Below are positions 7,487 through 15,014 of a DNA stretch of 64,000 nt, one piece after another. The position numbers and the translations under genes are program-made. How positions within the stretch are numbered: position 1 is the first letter of the stretch; each line of letters opens with the position of its first letter. Location of the stretch: the NCBI RefSeq assembly GCF_030123365.1, contig NZ_CP126107.1, forward strand, positions 2,403,501-2,467,500, in the 5' to 3' direction. Below the pieces are notes generated by a model. That model did no database searches and was not told the origin of the DNA. It saw only the letters and a list, made by a program, of their open reading frames with translations. Source of the DNA: Neobacillus sp. SuZ13 (GTDB taxonomy: Bacteria; Bacillota; Bacilli; Bacillales; Cytobacillaceae).

Positions 7487-7532
7487 AAAAAAAGGTAAAA
7501 TTCCCTTAACAATAAGGAATTATACCTTTTTT
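7487..7532. terminator. Bidirectional terminator-like hairpin
   Basis: AAAAAAGGTA (7488-7497) pairs with TACCTTTTTT (7523-7532), with inner arms AATTCC/GGAATT around a loop. A-run and T-run make it usable from both sides. It could end minus-strand transcription from ywbE or readthrough from the cold-shock gene. Confidence 0.65.
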
Positions 7533-7549
7533 AATTTAAGCCTAAAATA

Positions 7550-7700
7550 AGAACGTGATGATTGGAGCGGAAGGAGGCGAAGACTCCTGCGGGAGTATGG
7601 TGCCGGGGAGATCCTGCAGGCGCTATAGCGCCGAGGAGGCTCCCCGGCACGCCCGCGGAAAGCGAAGCCGCCTGGAGCGGAAATCAACAGCCAATTTAAA
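7550..7700. repeat. GC-rich structured intergenic repeat (Bacillus type)
   Basis: A GC-rich island in AT-rich surroundings with nested inverted repeats: CTCCTGCGGGAG (7584-7595), a perfect 11-bp stem GTGCCGGGGAG (7600-7610) with CTCCCCGGCAC (7640-7650), and inside it the palindrome GGCGCTATAGCGCC. It ends in a GCGGAAAGCGAAGCCGCCTG and GGAGCGGAAATCAAC segment, a phrase I recognise from dispersed intergenic repeats in many Bacillus genomes. It could fold as a long RNA hairpin. No coding frame with a ribosome binding site is present. Confidence 0.7.
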
Positions 7701-7765
7701 CACACAACCTTATATTAAGGAACTATTTTAGTGCCCTCATATCTACAGGGGGTTATTGCTATCAA

Positions 7766-7963
7766 CTAATTATTTATTTCCTTAACTCTTCCAACTTGTC
7801 CGTCAGTAAGCCTGACCTTTATGCCATGAGGATGAAAGCTGGACTTGGTTAATATATCCTTGACGGTCCCCTCTGTAAGTTTCCCACTTCGTTGATCCGC
7901 TTTTAGGACAATTTTGACGAGTGCGCCTGGGGAAATATCTACTCGATTTTGCCCACTAGACAC
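7766..7963 (-). CDS. ywbE: YwbE family protein
   Basis: A 65-residue small basic protein of the YwbE family (PF09962), function unknown. Family features are visible: RVDISPGALVKIVLKADQR, then G.LTEGTVKDILT and a final HPHGIKVRL.DGQVGRVKEI. The start is GTG (7963), supported by GGAGA nine bases upstream. The frame overlaps the end of the upstream small gene by 8 bp, so the two are translationally linked. The fold is probably a KOW-like small beta barrel; a nucleic-acid role is only a guess. Confidence 0.88.
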   Translation of the reverse strand: MSSGQNRVDISPGALVKIVLKADQRSGKLTEGTVKDILTKSSFHPHGIKVRLTDGQVGRVKEINN

Positions 7964-8159
7964 CCATTTTTCTCCGTGAATTACTTACTTTTTTCGTCTG
8001 CTGGCTTTGCAGCTTTTTAGTTGCCATCGAGTTGTTTGAACTTGATGTTCCTCCGGCAGATTTGTTCTTCTTATTTTGCAGTTGTTGTTTCATCGCTTCT
8101 TGCAGACTTATTTTCTTCTTGGGTTCTTCCTGTGGATTGGTTTGATTTTCATTACTCAT
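7956..8159 (-). CDS. Small basic, low-complexity hypothetical protein
   Basis: A 67-residue protein, not recognised. It starts at the ATG preceded by AATAGGAGGATTT; an upstream in-frame start is unsupported. Composition is polar and basic: an acidic N-terminus with NPQEEPKKKISLQEAMKQQL, then Lys/Gln/Ser/Asn-rich sequence and a final SNSRRKMGV. No membrane segment or Cys is present; it is likely disordered. It overlaps ywbE by 8 bp, so the pair is probably one transcript. Confidence 0.7.
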   Translation of the reverse strand: MSNENQTNPQEEPKKKISLQEAMKQQLQNKKNKSAGGTSSSNNSMATKKLQSQQTKKVSNSRRKMGV

Positions 8160-8261
8160 AGTAAATCCTCCTATTAATGTGTTAAGTCCATTATAATCTA
8201 TTTTCATCATAATAATAAAATTTACCTCATAATTTAAATAGACAGTTAATTTCGGGATAGG

Positions 8262-8295
8262 AAAAGGCCGTTCAATTTCATGGGCGGCTTTTTTG
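8262..8295 (+). terminator. Orphan terminator-like hairpin
   Basis: CCGTTCA pairs with TGGGCGG (with G-U pairs) and is followed by CTTTTTT. It strongly resembles the ppaC terminator at 60803-60838. No plus-strand gene lies just upstream, so it may be a remnant or protect the next gene from readthrough. Confidence 0.55.
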
Positions 8296-8380
8296 AATGA
8301 TTTAGTCGAATTATTTTTGCAGGATTTTAATAGTGAGGGTGAGAATTATATTAATATGATAATTCAAAAGGGGGATTAGC

Positions 8381-8851
8381 ATGAGTATCCAAGTAATAGA
8401 AAAAGAAGAAATGAAGGTCGTTGGGATTTCATGGAATGGAACTTACTCACAAATTAATACACTTCCAACTCTCTTTAAAAAGATGGTAAATCGACTAGCA
8501 GAAGTATCTTATCAAACGAATGAACCTGTTTTAATCGCACCTTTTCATAGCAGGGAAACAGAAATTACTTATTATGTGACAACACCTGTTGAAAAAATTG
8601 AGGCAATTCCAGATGGAATGGTTGGTTTTACAATTCCAAGTAAAAATTATGTTTACGCTACACATCGAGGAAGTCATGAAGAAGTGGAAAATACATATAA
8701 ACAAATTTATTCTTGGATGGAAGAATATGGGTATGAACAGGATTACAATGCATTAAGTATAGAAGTATTTAAAGAAGAGCATAAACATCAAAATGAGAAT
8801 GGCGAACTTTATTTTGATATTTATTTACCTGTAAAGACTTATAAACAATAA
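8381..8851 (+). CDS. GyrI-like / AraC-type effector-binding domain protein
   Basis: A 156-residue stand-alone GyrI-like (SOUL/effector-binding) domain, with no DNA-binding part. The domain is known as the ligand pocket of AraC- and MerR-type regulators and as small drug- or gyrase-interacting proteins. The pattern is EMKVVGISWNGTYSQI at the start, VTTPVEKIEAIPDGMVGFTI in the middle, and YATHRGSHEEVENTYKQIYSWM followed by SIEVFKEE and LYFDIYLPV at the end. Ribosome binding site AAGGGGGAT. It appears monocistronic. Ligand and role cannot be inferred. Confidence 0.8.
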   Translation: MSIQVIEKEEMKVVGISWNGTYSQINTLPTLFKKMVNRLAEVSYQTNEPVLIAPFHSRETEITYYVTTPVEKIEAIPDGMVGFTIPSKNYVYATHRGSHEEVENTYKQIYSWMEEYGYEQDYNALSIEVFKEEHKHQNENGELYFDIYLPVKTYKQ

Positions 8852-8982
8852 CTAAGACGGGAAAATTAAGAGGGTAAATAAGCCTAGAGTATTAATATCG
8901 TCTATAGTAAAGACTAGTTAGAGCGAATTACTTTACTATTAGAATGAAATATCATAACATATAGATATATATTCAAATAATT

Positions 8983-9127
8983 TCCTTCGGGGTCAGGTGA
9001 AATTCCTAACCGGCGGTGATGAAGCTAAGCTTCTTAGTCCGTGACCCGGTTAACATAATTATGTTAAGCGGTGGATCTGGTGAAACTCCAGGGCCGACAG
9101 TTAAAGTCTGGATGGGAGAAGGAAAAG
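8983..9127 (+). ncRNA. FMN riboswitch (RFN element)
   Basis: The conserved RFN blocks are present in order: TCGGGGTCAGGTGAAATTCC, AACCGGCGGTGAT, AGTCCGTGACC, a variable hairpin built on TTAACATAATTATGTTAA, GCGGTGGATCTGGTGAAACT, CAGGGCCGACAGT, AGTCTGGATGGGAGAAGG. It binds FMN and switches off downstream rib genes. A weak sigma-A promoter candidate (TTTACT-N17-TAACAT, about 8934-8962) precedes it and a terminator follows at 9193-9232, about 45 bp before ribE. Confidence 0.97.
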
Positions 9128-9192
9128 ACAGGATTAACAGTAGGGTGAAGTGTGCCTATTTTTAAGCCTTTATTTTCTATTGCCTTTTTACT

Positions 9193-9232
9193 GACCCTGA
9201 TGACTTATTGTTATCAGGGTCTTTCTTTTTTT
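9193..9232 (+). terminator. Riboswitch-controlled terminator before ribE
   Basis: GACCCTGAT (9193-9201) pairs with ATCAGGGTC (9213-9221), followed by TTTCTTTTTTT. It is the expression platform of the FMN riboswitch: FMN binding should favour this hairpin. Confidence 0.92.
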
Positions 9233-9275
9233 AGAGTAAGAATTAAAGGGAAACATAGTAAGGAGTAGGAACAAT

Positions 9276-9935
9276 ATGTTTACTGGAATTATTGAAGAAA
9301 TTGGCGTAGTTGCAAACATCCAGCGGACGGGCGAATCGTTTGTATTAACCATTGAAGCGAAAAAAATACTGAACGATGTCCATCTTGGTGACAGTATTGC
9401 TGTTAATGGGGTTTGTCTAACCGTTACATCCTTTACTGGAAGACTGTTTACGGTAGATGTTATGCCGGAGACGGTCAGAGCCAGCAGTTTAAACATGGTA
9501 AAACGGGGTTCGAAAGTAAATCTTGAACGGGCGATGGCAGCGGGTGGCAGGTTTGGCGGTCATTTCGTTTCAGGTCATATTGACGGAACAGGTGTAATAA
9601 AAAGTAAACAATCACTTGAAAATGCGATTTACTATGAGATTGAAGCCGAAGAGGAATTATTGAAATATGTAATCTTAAGAGGGTCAATTGCGGTTGATGG
9701 GACAAGCTTAACCGTATTTTCCGTTTCGGAGAATAGTTTTACATTATCCATTATCCCGCATACGTTGTCAGAATCGATTCTAGGGCTTAAGGGTTCAGGG
9801 GATATTGTAAACTTAGAATGCGATATGATAGGAAAATATGTTGGTCATTTTATTAATAATTTTTCTAATCAACTTCCGCAAAAAAGCAACAAAGGGATAA
9901 CCGCTAATTTTTTAGAAGAGAATGGATTTTTTTAA
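9276..9935 (+). CDS. ribE: Riboflavin synthase (alpha subunit)
   Basis: Cytosolic riboflavin synthase converts two 6,7-dimethyl-8-ribityllumazine into riboflavin. The 219 residues are two tandem lumazine-binding repeats: MFTGIIEEIG with NGVCLTV and GRFGGHFVSGHIDG in the first half, and SIAVDGTSLTV with NLECDMIGKYV in the second. Ribosome binding site TAAGGAG. It is the first gene after the FMN riboswitch; in the classical Bacillus order ribD would precede it, but here the terminator is followed directly by ribE. Normal length. Confidence 0.96.
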   Translation: MFTGIIEEIGVVANIQRTGESFVLTIEAKKILNDVHLGDSIAVNGVCLTVTSFTGRLFTVDVMPETVRASSLNMVKRGSKVNLERAMAAGGRFGGHFVSGHIDGTGVIKSKQSLENAIYYEIEAEEELLKYVILRGSIAVDGTSLTVFSVSENSFTLSIIPHTLSESILGLKGSGDIVNLECDMIGKYVGHFINNFSNQLPQKSNKGITANFLEENGFF

Positions 9936-9974
9936 ACAATGATCGTTACATAATGATCGAAAGGAGAGATACCC

Positions 9975-10601
9975 GTGTTTAATTCAATTGATGAAGCACT
10001 ATCGGATTTAAAGGAAGGTAAGGTGGTCATTGTCTGTGATGACGAGGATAGGGAAAATGAAGGGGACTTTATTTCCCTAGCTGAAAAAGCAACACCCGAG
10101 GTCATCAATCTTATGGCCACTCACGGCCGAGGTCTAATCTGTGTGCCTATTGCCGAGGATTTAGCTAAGAAGCTTGACTTACATCCAATGGTTACAAACA
10201 ACACAGATCCGAAACGAACTGCTTTTACTGTCAGTATTGATCATAAATTCTCGACCACTGGCATTTCTGCATTTGAAAGATCCGCAACCGTTTTGAGTAT
10301 GGTTGACCCAGAATCAGAAGCCGCTGATTTTTTAAGACCAGGGCATATTTTTCCACTCATTGCTAAACAAGGTGGAGTTCTAAAGAGAAATGGACATACA
10401 GAAGCAGCGGTGGATCTTGCCAAATTATGCGGCGCTAAGCCTGCTGGGGTTATTTGTGAAATTATGAATGATGATGGAACGATGGCCCGGGTTCCCGATC
10501 TTTTCAAAATTGCTGAGAAAATGAATCTTAAAATGATTACGATTAAAGATTTAGTTGAATACCGAATGAAAAAAGAAAACTTGGTTAAGCGTGAAGTTTA
10601 A
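9975..10601 (+). CDS. ribB: 3,4-dihydroxy-2-butanone-4-phosphate synthase (stand-alone RibB)
   Basis: Makes 3,4-dihydroxy-2-butanone 4-phosphate from ribulose 5-phosphate, the four-carbon precursor of lumazine. The 208 residues cover only the RibB domain: [10 protein letters not shown] metal-binding loop, [29 protein letters not shown] and [12 protein letters not shown] are all intact. Bacillus normally encodes a bifunctional RibBA of about 400 residues with a C-terminal GTP cyclohydrolase II; that half is absent and no remnant lies before ribH. A GTG/ATG-type start follows GAAAGGAGAG. Stand-alone RibB occurs in enterobacteria, so the protein should be functional. Confidence 0.94.
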   Translation: MFNSIDEALSDLKEGKVVIVCDDEDRENEGDFISLAEKATPEVINLMATHGRGLICVPIAEDLAKKLDLHPMVTNNTDPKRTAFTVSIDHKFSTTGISAFERSATVLSMVDPESEAADFLRPGHIFPLIAKQGGVLKRNGHTEAAVDLAKLCGAKPAGVICEIMNDDGTMARVPDLFKIAEKMNLKMITIKDLVEYRMKKENLVKREV

Positions 10602-10646
10602 CTAAAAAAATTGCTAATACACAAAACAATCGATGGAGGTATACAC

Positions 10647-11117
10647 ATGGGAAATATTTTCGAAGGAAATTTAGTTGGCTCTGGTTTAAAAATTGGAATT
10701 GTTGTTGGACGTTTTAATGAATTTATTACCAGTAAGTTATTAAGCGGTGCACAGGATGCACTTAAAAGACATGGCGTTAGCGAGTCAGACGTTGACCTTG
10801 CGTGGGTTCCCGGGGCATTTGAGATTTCATTAATCGCCCAAAAAATGGCCAATAGCAATAAATATGATGCGGTAATTACGTTAGGAACAGTCATTCGCGG
10901 TTCAACTCCACATTTTGACTTTGTTTGTAATGAAGTAGCAAAAGGTGTTTCTGCAATCAATTTAAAAAGTGGCATTCCTGTTATTTTTGGAGTGTTAACA
11001 ACGGATTCAATCGAACAAGCAATTGAGCGTGCTGGAACAAAGGCAGGTAATAAAGGTTGGGACGCAGCAACGGCTGCAATTGAAATGGCAAATTTATGCA
11101 GAAGTATTGAATCATAA
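10647..11117 (+). CDS. ribH: 6,7-dimethyl-8-ribityllumazine synthase
   Basis: Condenses 5-amino-6-ribitylaminouracil with the RibB product to give lumazine; usually forms an icosahedral shell around riboflavin synthase in Bacillus. The start at 10647 follows GATGGAGGT; the frame is open further upstream but has no site. 156 residues with the family landmarks [44 protein letters not shown] (catalytic His in the PHFD part), [11 protein letters not shown] and [13 protein letters not shown]. Last in the ribE-ribB-ribH group, with no clear terminator before the cobalamin promoter. Confidence 0.96.
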   Translation: MGNIFEGNLVGSGLKIGIVVGRFNEFITSKLLSGAQDALKRHGVSESDVDLAWVPGAFEISLIAQKMANSNKYDAVITLGTVIRGSTPHFDFVCNEVAKGVSAINLKSGIPVIFGVLTTDSIEQAIERAGTKAGNKGWDAATAAIEMANLCRSIES

Positions 11118-11134
11118 ATTATTGTAAAAAAACA

Positions 11135-11163
11135 TATACAATTCATTCCACTTTTTCTATAAT
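11135..11163 (+). promoter_or_regulatory. Promoter of the cobalamin operon
   Basis: TATACA (11135-11140), a 17-bp spacer and TATAAT (11158-11163) precede the cobalamin riboswitch by about 25 bp. The -10 is perfect, the -35 moderate. Confidence 0.65.
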
Positions 11164-11187
11164 TAACGTAACAAAAAATATTCTTAA

Positions 11188-11352
11188 AATTAGGTGCTAA
11201 AATCTCAGATTTTAAGCTTAAAAGGGAAGTTGGTAGAAGCCAACGCGGTCCCGCCACTGTAAATGGGAGCAACCTATAATATGTCACTGTCAATTACGAT
11301 GGGAAGGCATAGGAAGCGATGATCATGAGCCAGGAAACCTGCCTAATTCTTG
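11188..11352 (+). ncRNA. Cobalamin (AdoCbl) riboswitch
   Basis: Diagnostic blocks are present in order: TTAGGTGC, AAAAGGGAAG, GGTCCCGCCACTGTAA, GGGAAGGC, and the B12 box region GATCATGAGCCAGGA followed by ACCTGCC. It binds adenosylcobalamin and represses the corrinoid uptake and assembly genes that follow. A terminator (11436-11469) lies about 85 bp further on, before btuF. Confidence 0.96.
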
Positions 11353-11435
11353 TGCGCCAAGTAACCTACGAGGATAGGAAGGTGTTGAAGGCTAGACTCC
11401 TTTTACTTTTGCTAGTAATAGAATCTATTCATACC

Positions 11436-11469
11436 AACATCTCCATTAAACCGTGGAGATGTTTTTTTT
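11436..11469 (+). terminator. Terminator of the cobalamin riboswitch
   Basis: AACATCTCCA (11436-11445) pairs with TGGAGATGTT (11454-11463) and is followed by TTTTTT. It is the likely expression platform of the riboswitch, lying before btuF. Confidence 0.9.
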
Positions 11470-11551
11470 GTTATCCAAGCCATTTTGTTTGCACAAGAAA
11501 GATTTATTTTTTTGTTACATACAAGATATACCACAGAAAGCAGGGAGAAAA

Positions 11552-12517
11552 ATGAAAAAATTGTATTCATTGCTGTTAGTAGTATTATTGACAGTAGGAG
11601 TGTTAGCGGGTTGTGCTGAAAAGAAAGATCAGGTAAAGGAAGAACCAAAAACTAGTGTAGAGAAGAAAACAGCGGAAATAACCTATCCATTAACGCTTAC
11701 GGATGCAACCAAGGCAAAAGTTACTATTGAAAAGAAACCGGGAAGTATTGTTTCTCTGATCCCAAGTAATACTGAAATTGTTTTTGCCTTAGGTCTTGAT
11801 AAAGAAGTAGTGGGAGTAACTGATTTCGACAATTATCCAGAAGCGGCAACCAAGAAAGAGAAAATTGGCGGACAAGAAATAAACTTAGAAAAAATCATTT
11901 CCTTAAAGCCAGATTTAGTGTTAGCGCATGCCTCTTGGGCTTCTAGTTCTAAAGCAGGGCTTCAGCAATTAAAAGATGCAGGGATTCCTGTTTTAGTCGT
12001 TAATGATGCGCAAAACTTTGATCAAGTGTTTGATTCTATAGAATTGATTGGGAAAGCTACTGGTGAAACAGCAAAAGCTGATGAAATCATCACTGGGATG
12101 AAAAATAAATTAGCAGAAATTAAAGAAAAGGCTGGAGAGATAAAAGAAAAGAAAAAAGTATTGGTCGAGGTTTCACCAGCTCCAGAAATTTATACGCCTG
12201 GGAAGAATACGTTTATGGATCAAATGCTTAGTGTAATAAACGCTGAAAATATTGCTAATGATCAAGAAGGCTGGATTAAAATTGACCAAGAAGCAATGAT
12301 TAAACGCAATCCAGATGTTATTGTCACAACCTACGGGTACTATGTGAAAAATCCAGCTGAACAAGTGTTAAGCAGAAAGGGCTGGGAAGCAGTCAACGCT
12401 GTAAAAAATAAGCAAGTAGTCGATGTAGATTCTGATCGTGTCACTCGCTCAGGACCTAGGATCATTGAAGGAGTAGAAGATCTTGCAAAGGCTGTCTATC
12501 CTGAAGTTTTTAAATAA
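11552..12517 (+). CDS. btuF: Cobalamin/corrinoid ABC transporter substrate-binding lipoprotein
   Basis: Extracellular corrinoid-binding lipoprotein that delivers ligand to BtuCD. The start at 11552 follows AGGGAGAAAA and gives a lipoprotein signal with lipobox LAGC (Cys21); an in-frame extension upstream runs through the terminator and is rejected. The mature part is a type III periplasmic-binding (TroA/BtuF-like) fold: SIVSLIPSNTEIVFALG near the N-terminus, KPDLVLAHASWASSS, and KRNPDVIVTTYG with GPRIIEGVEDLA at the C-terminus. 321 residues. First gene after the cobalamin riboswitch; overlaps btuC by 35 bp. Confidence 0.94.
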   Translation: MKKLYSLLLVVLLTVGVLAGCAEKKDQVKEEPKTSVEKKTAEITYPLTLTDATKAKVTIEKKPGSIVSLIPSNTEIVFALGLDKEVVGVTDFDNYPEAATKKEKIGGQEINLEKIISLKPDLVLAHASWASSSKAGLQQLKDAGIPVLVVNDAQNFDQVFDSIELIGKATGETAKADEIITGMKNKLAEIKEKAGEIKEKKKVLVEVSPAPEIYTPGKNTFMDQMLSVINAENIANDQEGWIKIDQEAMIKRNPDVIVTTYGYYVKNPAEQVLSRKGWEAVNAVKNKQVVDVDSDRVTRSGPRIIEGVEDLAKAVYPEVFK

Positions 12518-13541
12518 CAAGTATTTAGCCTTTTGTATAGCTGGAATTTTCCTAGTTCTTTCTATATTAATAGGTATTTCGATTGGAACGGTTTCGGTTC
12601 CAATCATAACCATTATAAAGGTAATAAGTGCAAAATTATTTGGGTTCATTTCCTTGGAGACCTTTGACCCAATGTATACGAGTATTGTCTTAAATATTCG
12701 TTTACCTAGAGTAATCTTATCAGGTCTTGTCGGGGCTTCCCTTGCTATTGCAGGGGCAGCCTTTCAAGGTCTGCTTAGAAATCCGTTAGCAGATCCTTAT
12801 ACATTAGGTGTATCCTCGGGAGCGTCTGTGGGGGCAGTTTTGACCCTGTTTTTTCAGCTCTCCATTCCCTTCATAGGATCCTTTACATTACCATTGCTAA
12901 GTATCCTATTCTCTTTTTTTACAATCTTCTTAGTACTCATGTTTGCGAGTAAAATCGAACGATCAATGCGAGTAGAAACCATTATCTTAACAGGTATTAT
13001 TTTCAGTTCCTTTCTAGGAGCCATTATTTCGCTCATGATAGCACTGACAGGGGATGAACTTCGGCAGATCATTGGCTGGCTTTTGGGAAGTGTTTCCATG
13101 AGAGGCTGGGATTACATAAAAATCATTTTACCATTTTTCATCATAGGCTCATGTTTGCTTCTTTTCAATGCAAAGGAACTAAATGCGATGTCATTTGGGG
13201 AAGAAAGGGCACAACATTTAGGAGTTAATGTACATAAGAGAAAGCTCATAGTTTTGACGGCCGGCTCGATATTAACAGGGGCAGCCGTTGCAGTGTCAGG
13301 CACCATTGGTTTTGTTGGTCTGGTCATTCCACATTTGTCGAGATTATTATGGGGGCCCGATCATCGCCATCTTCTTCCTTTGTCGATTATAACGGGGGCA
13401 GGTTTTTTAATTTTAGCTGACCTGGTTTCAAGAACGATCATTTCTCCTACAGAATTACCAATTGGTGTCATCACAGCTTTAATTGGTGCTCCGGTATTTG
13501 CAATAATCCTGCTACAAAGAAAAAGAGAAAGAAGTGGTTAA
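12483..13541 (+). CDS. btuC: Cobalamin/corrinoid ABC transporter permease
   Basis: FecCD-type permease (352 residues, about ten membrane helices) that forms the channel of the corrinoid importer. Family segments: RLPRVILSGLVGASLAIAGA, NPLADPYTLGVSSGAS, and GTIGFVGLVIPHLSRLLWGPDH, the coupling-helix region that contacts BtuD. The start is TTG (12483), inside btuF, supported by AAGGAG nine bases upstream; no later start gives an intact first helix. The next gene begins 3 bp after its stop. Confidence 0.93.
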   Translation: MQRLSILKFLNNKYLAFCIAGIFLVLSILIGISIGTVSVPIITIIKVISAKLFGFISLETFDPMYTSIVLNIRLPRVILSGLVGASLAIAGAAFQGLLRNPLADPYTLGVSSGASVGAVLTLFFQLSIPFIGSFTLPLLSILFSFFTIFLVLMFASKIERSMRVETIILTGIIFSSFLGAIISLMIALTGDELRQIIGWLLGSVSMRGWDYIKIILPFFIIGSCLLLFNAKELNAMSFGEERAQHLGVNVHKRKLIVLTAGSILTGAAVAVSGTIGFVGLVIPHLSRLLWGPDHRHLLPLSIITGAGFLILADLVSRTIISPTELPIGVITALIGAPVFAIILLQRKRERSG

Positions 13542-13544
13542 AGG

Positions 13545-15014
13545 ATGCTTAGTGTTCAAATGGTTTCTGGTGGATACACGAATGAAGCGGTTCTGGAGGA
13601 TATTTCTTTTGAAGTGGAAAAGGGAGAACTTTTCGGAATCCTCGGTCCGAATGGAAGTGGAAAAACAACCCTTTTAAAAATGCTAAGCGGCATTTTACCA
13701 ATTCAAAAAGGTGAGATTCAAATCAACGGAAAACGGCTCCAGCATTACAATGCAAAACAATTGGCCAAAATAATAGCTGTTCTCTCCCAACATTCATCAC
13801 AGTCTTTTTCTTACTCGGTGAAAGAAACCGTATCGCTCGGACGTTATGCCCATCAAAAGGGGTTGTTTCAATCTTGGGGTCCAGCTGATGAAGAGGTTGT
13901 CCAAAGAGTAATGAAACAAATTGGTGTATCCAGTTTTCAAAATAAAAATATTCAGGAGTTATCAGGAGGGGAAAAACAAAGAGTTTTTCTCGCCCAAGCT
14001 CTAGCCCAAGAGCCTGAAATCCTTTTATTAGATGAACCTACAAATCATTTAGATTTATCCTACCAGAAGGAATTGTTAGATTTCTTAAAACAATGGACTG
14101 CAGAAAATCGGTTAACGGTCATCTCTATTTTTCATGATTTAAACCTTGCTGGGCTTTATTGTGACCGACTGCTTCTCCTTGAAAACGGACGGATTAATAT
14201 CAATCACATTCCTAATGAGGTGCTTCGTGAAGAACGGATCAGAGACGTGTACCATGCCGACATTCAAAAACACCCTCATCCTAGAGTCGCTGCACCACAG
14301 ATGGCATTATTACCAAAAGTAATTCACAACGAGGTCATGTTTACAATAGATGAGTCAAGGTTACATATATCAAAAGAAATGATTGAATTAACGTCTCCTA
14401 TGCCGCTAAGAACCATGTCCTCAGGAGTAATTGGTTCCGGTACAGGATGGCATCAAACGTTTGTGAATCGACATGTCAACAAGGATTACAGATGTAATGA
14501 CCACCGCAGCGAGATGGCCTTATTTTTGAAATCAAAAGGGTTTGAACCGTCAGAAACTGTGGGCATGATGACAGCAGTCATCTTGGAAGATGTTGTTCAC
14601 AAAAGATACACCGGTACTGGTTTCTCAATATTTGTGGTGGTAACAGCTGGGGTTGGAAATGCGATTGATGCTTCGAAAAGTGAACTACATTCATTTGAAA
14701 TGATTCCTGGAACTATCAATACATGGATTTATGTCGAGGGAGAGTTAACAGAAGAAGCCTTTATCCAGAGCATCATGACTGCCACTGAGGCAAAAGTTAA
14801 GGCATTGAATGATCTAATGGTAATGGATGAAGTGACAGGAACCTTCGCGACCGGAACATCGACTGATAGTATTTTAATTGCTGCTACACAAACAGGCTCG
14901 GTGCTGGAATTTGCAGGAACGATTACTCCGTTAGGAAAGCTCATAAGCAAAGCTGTTTATCAGTGCACCACAGAAGCGATTCAAAAATCAAGCAAAAGGA
15001 AACGAAAATGTTAG
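13545..15014 (+). CDS. btuD: BtuD ATPase fused to CbiZ adenosylcobinamide amidohydrolase
   Basis: A 489-residue fusion. Residues 1 to about 250 are the ABC ATPase of the corrinoid importer: Walker A GPNGSGKTT (34-42), signature LSGGEKQR, Walker B ILLLDEPTNHLD and the switch His in IFHDLNLAG. From about 260 to 480 is a CbiZ domain (PF01955): SSGVIGSGTGWHQTFVNRHV, MMTAVILEDV, VTAGVGNAIDA, TGTFATGTSTDSILIAATQ. CbiZ removes the aminopropanol-bearing side chain of salvaged (pseudo)cobinamides to give cobyric acid, which CbiB re-uses. Uptake and remodelling are thus physically linked. The combination is known in some Bacillaceae. It overlaps cbiB by 7 bp. Confidence 0.92.
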   Translation: MLSVQMVSGGYTNEAVLEDISFEVEKGELFGILGPNGSGKTTLLKMLSGILPIQKGEIQINGKRLQHYNAKQLAKIIAVLSQHSSQSFSYSVKETVSLGRYAHQKGLFQSWGPADEEVVQRVMKQIGVSSFQNKNIQELSGGEKQRVFLAQALAQEPEILLLDEPTNHLDLSYQKELLDFLKQWTAENRLTVISIFHDLNLAGLYCDRLLLLENGRININHIPNEVLREERIRDVYHADIQKHPHPRVAAPQMALLPKVIHNEVMFTIDESRLHISKEMIELTSPMPLRTMSSGVIGSGTGWHQTFVNRHVNKDYRCNDHRSEMALFLKSKGFEPSETVGMMTAVILEDVVHKRYTGTGFSIFVVVTAGVGNAIDASKSELHSFEMIPGTINTWIYVEGELTEEAFIQSIMTATEAKVKALNDLMVMDEVTGTFATGTSTDSILIAATQTGSVLEFAGTITPLGKLISKAVYQCTTEAIQKSSKRKRKC

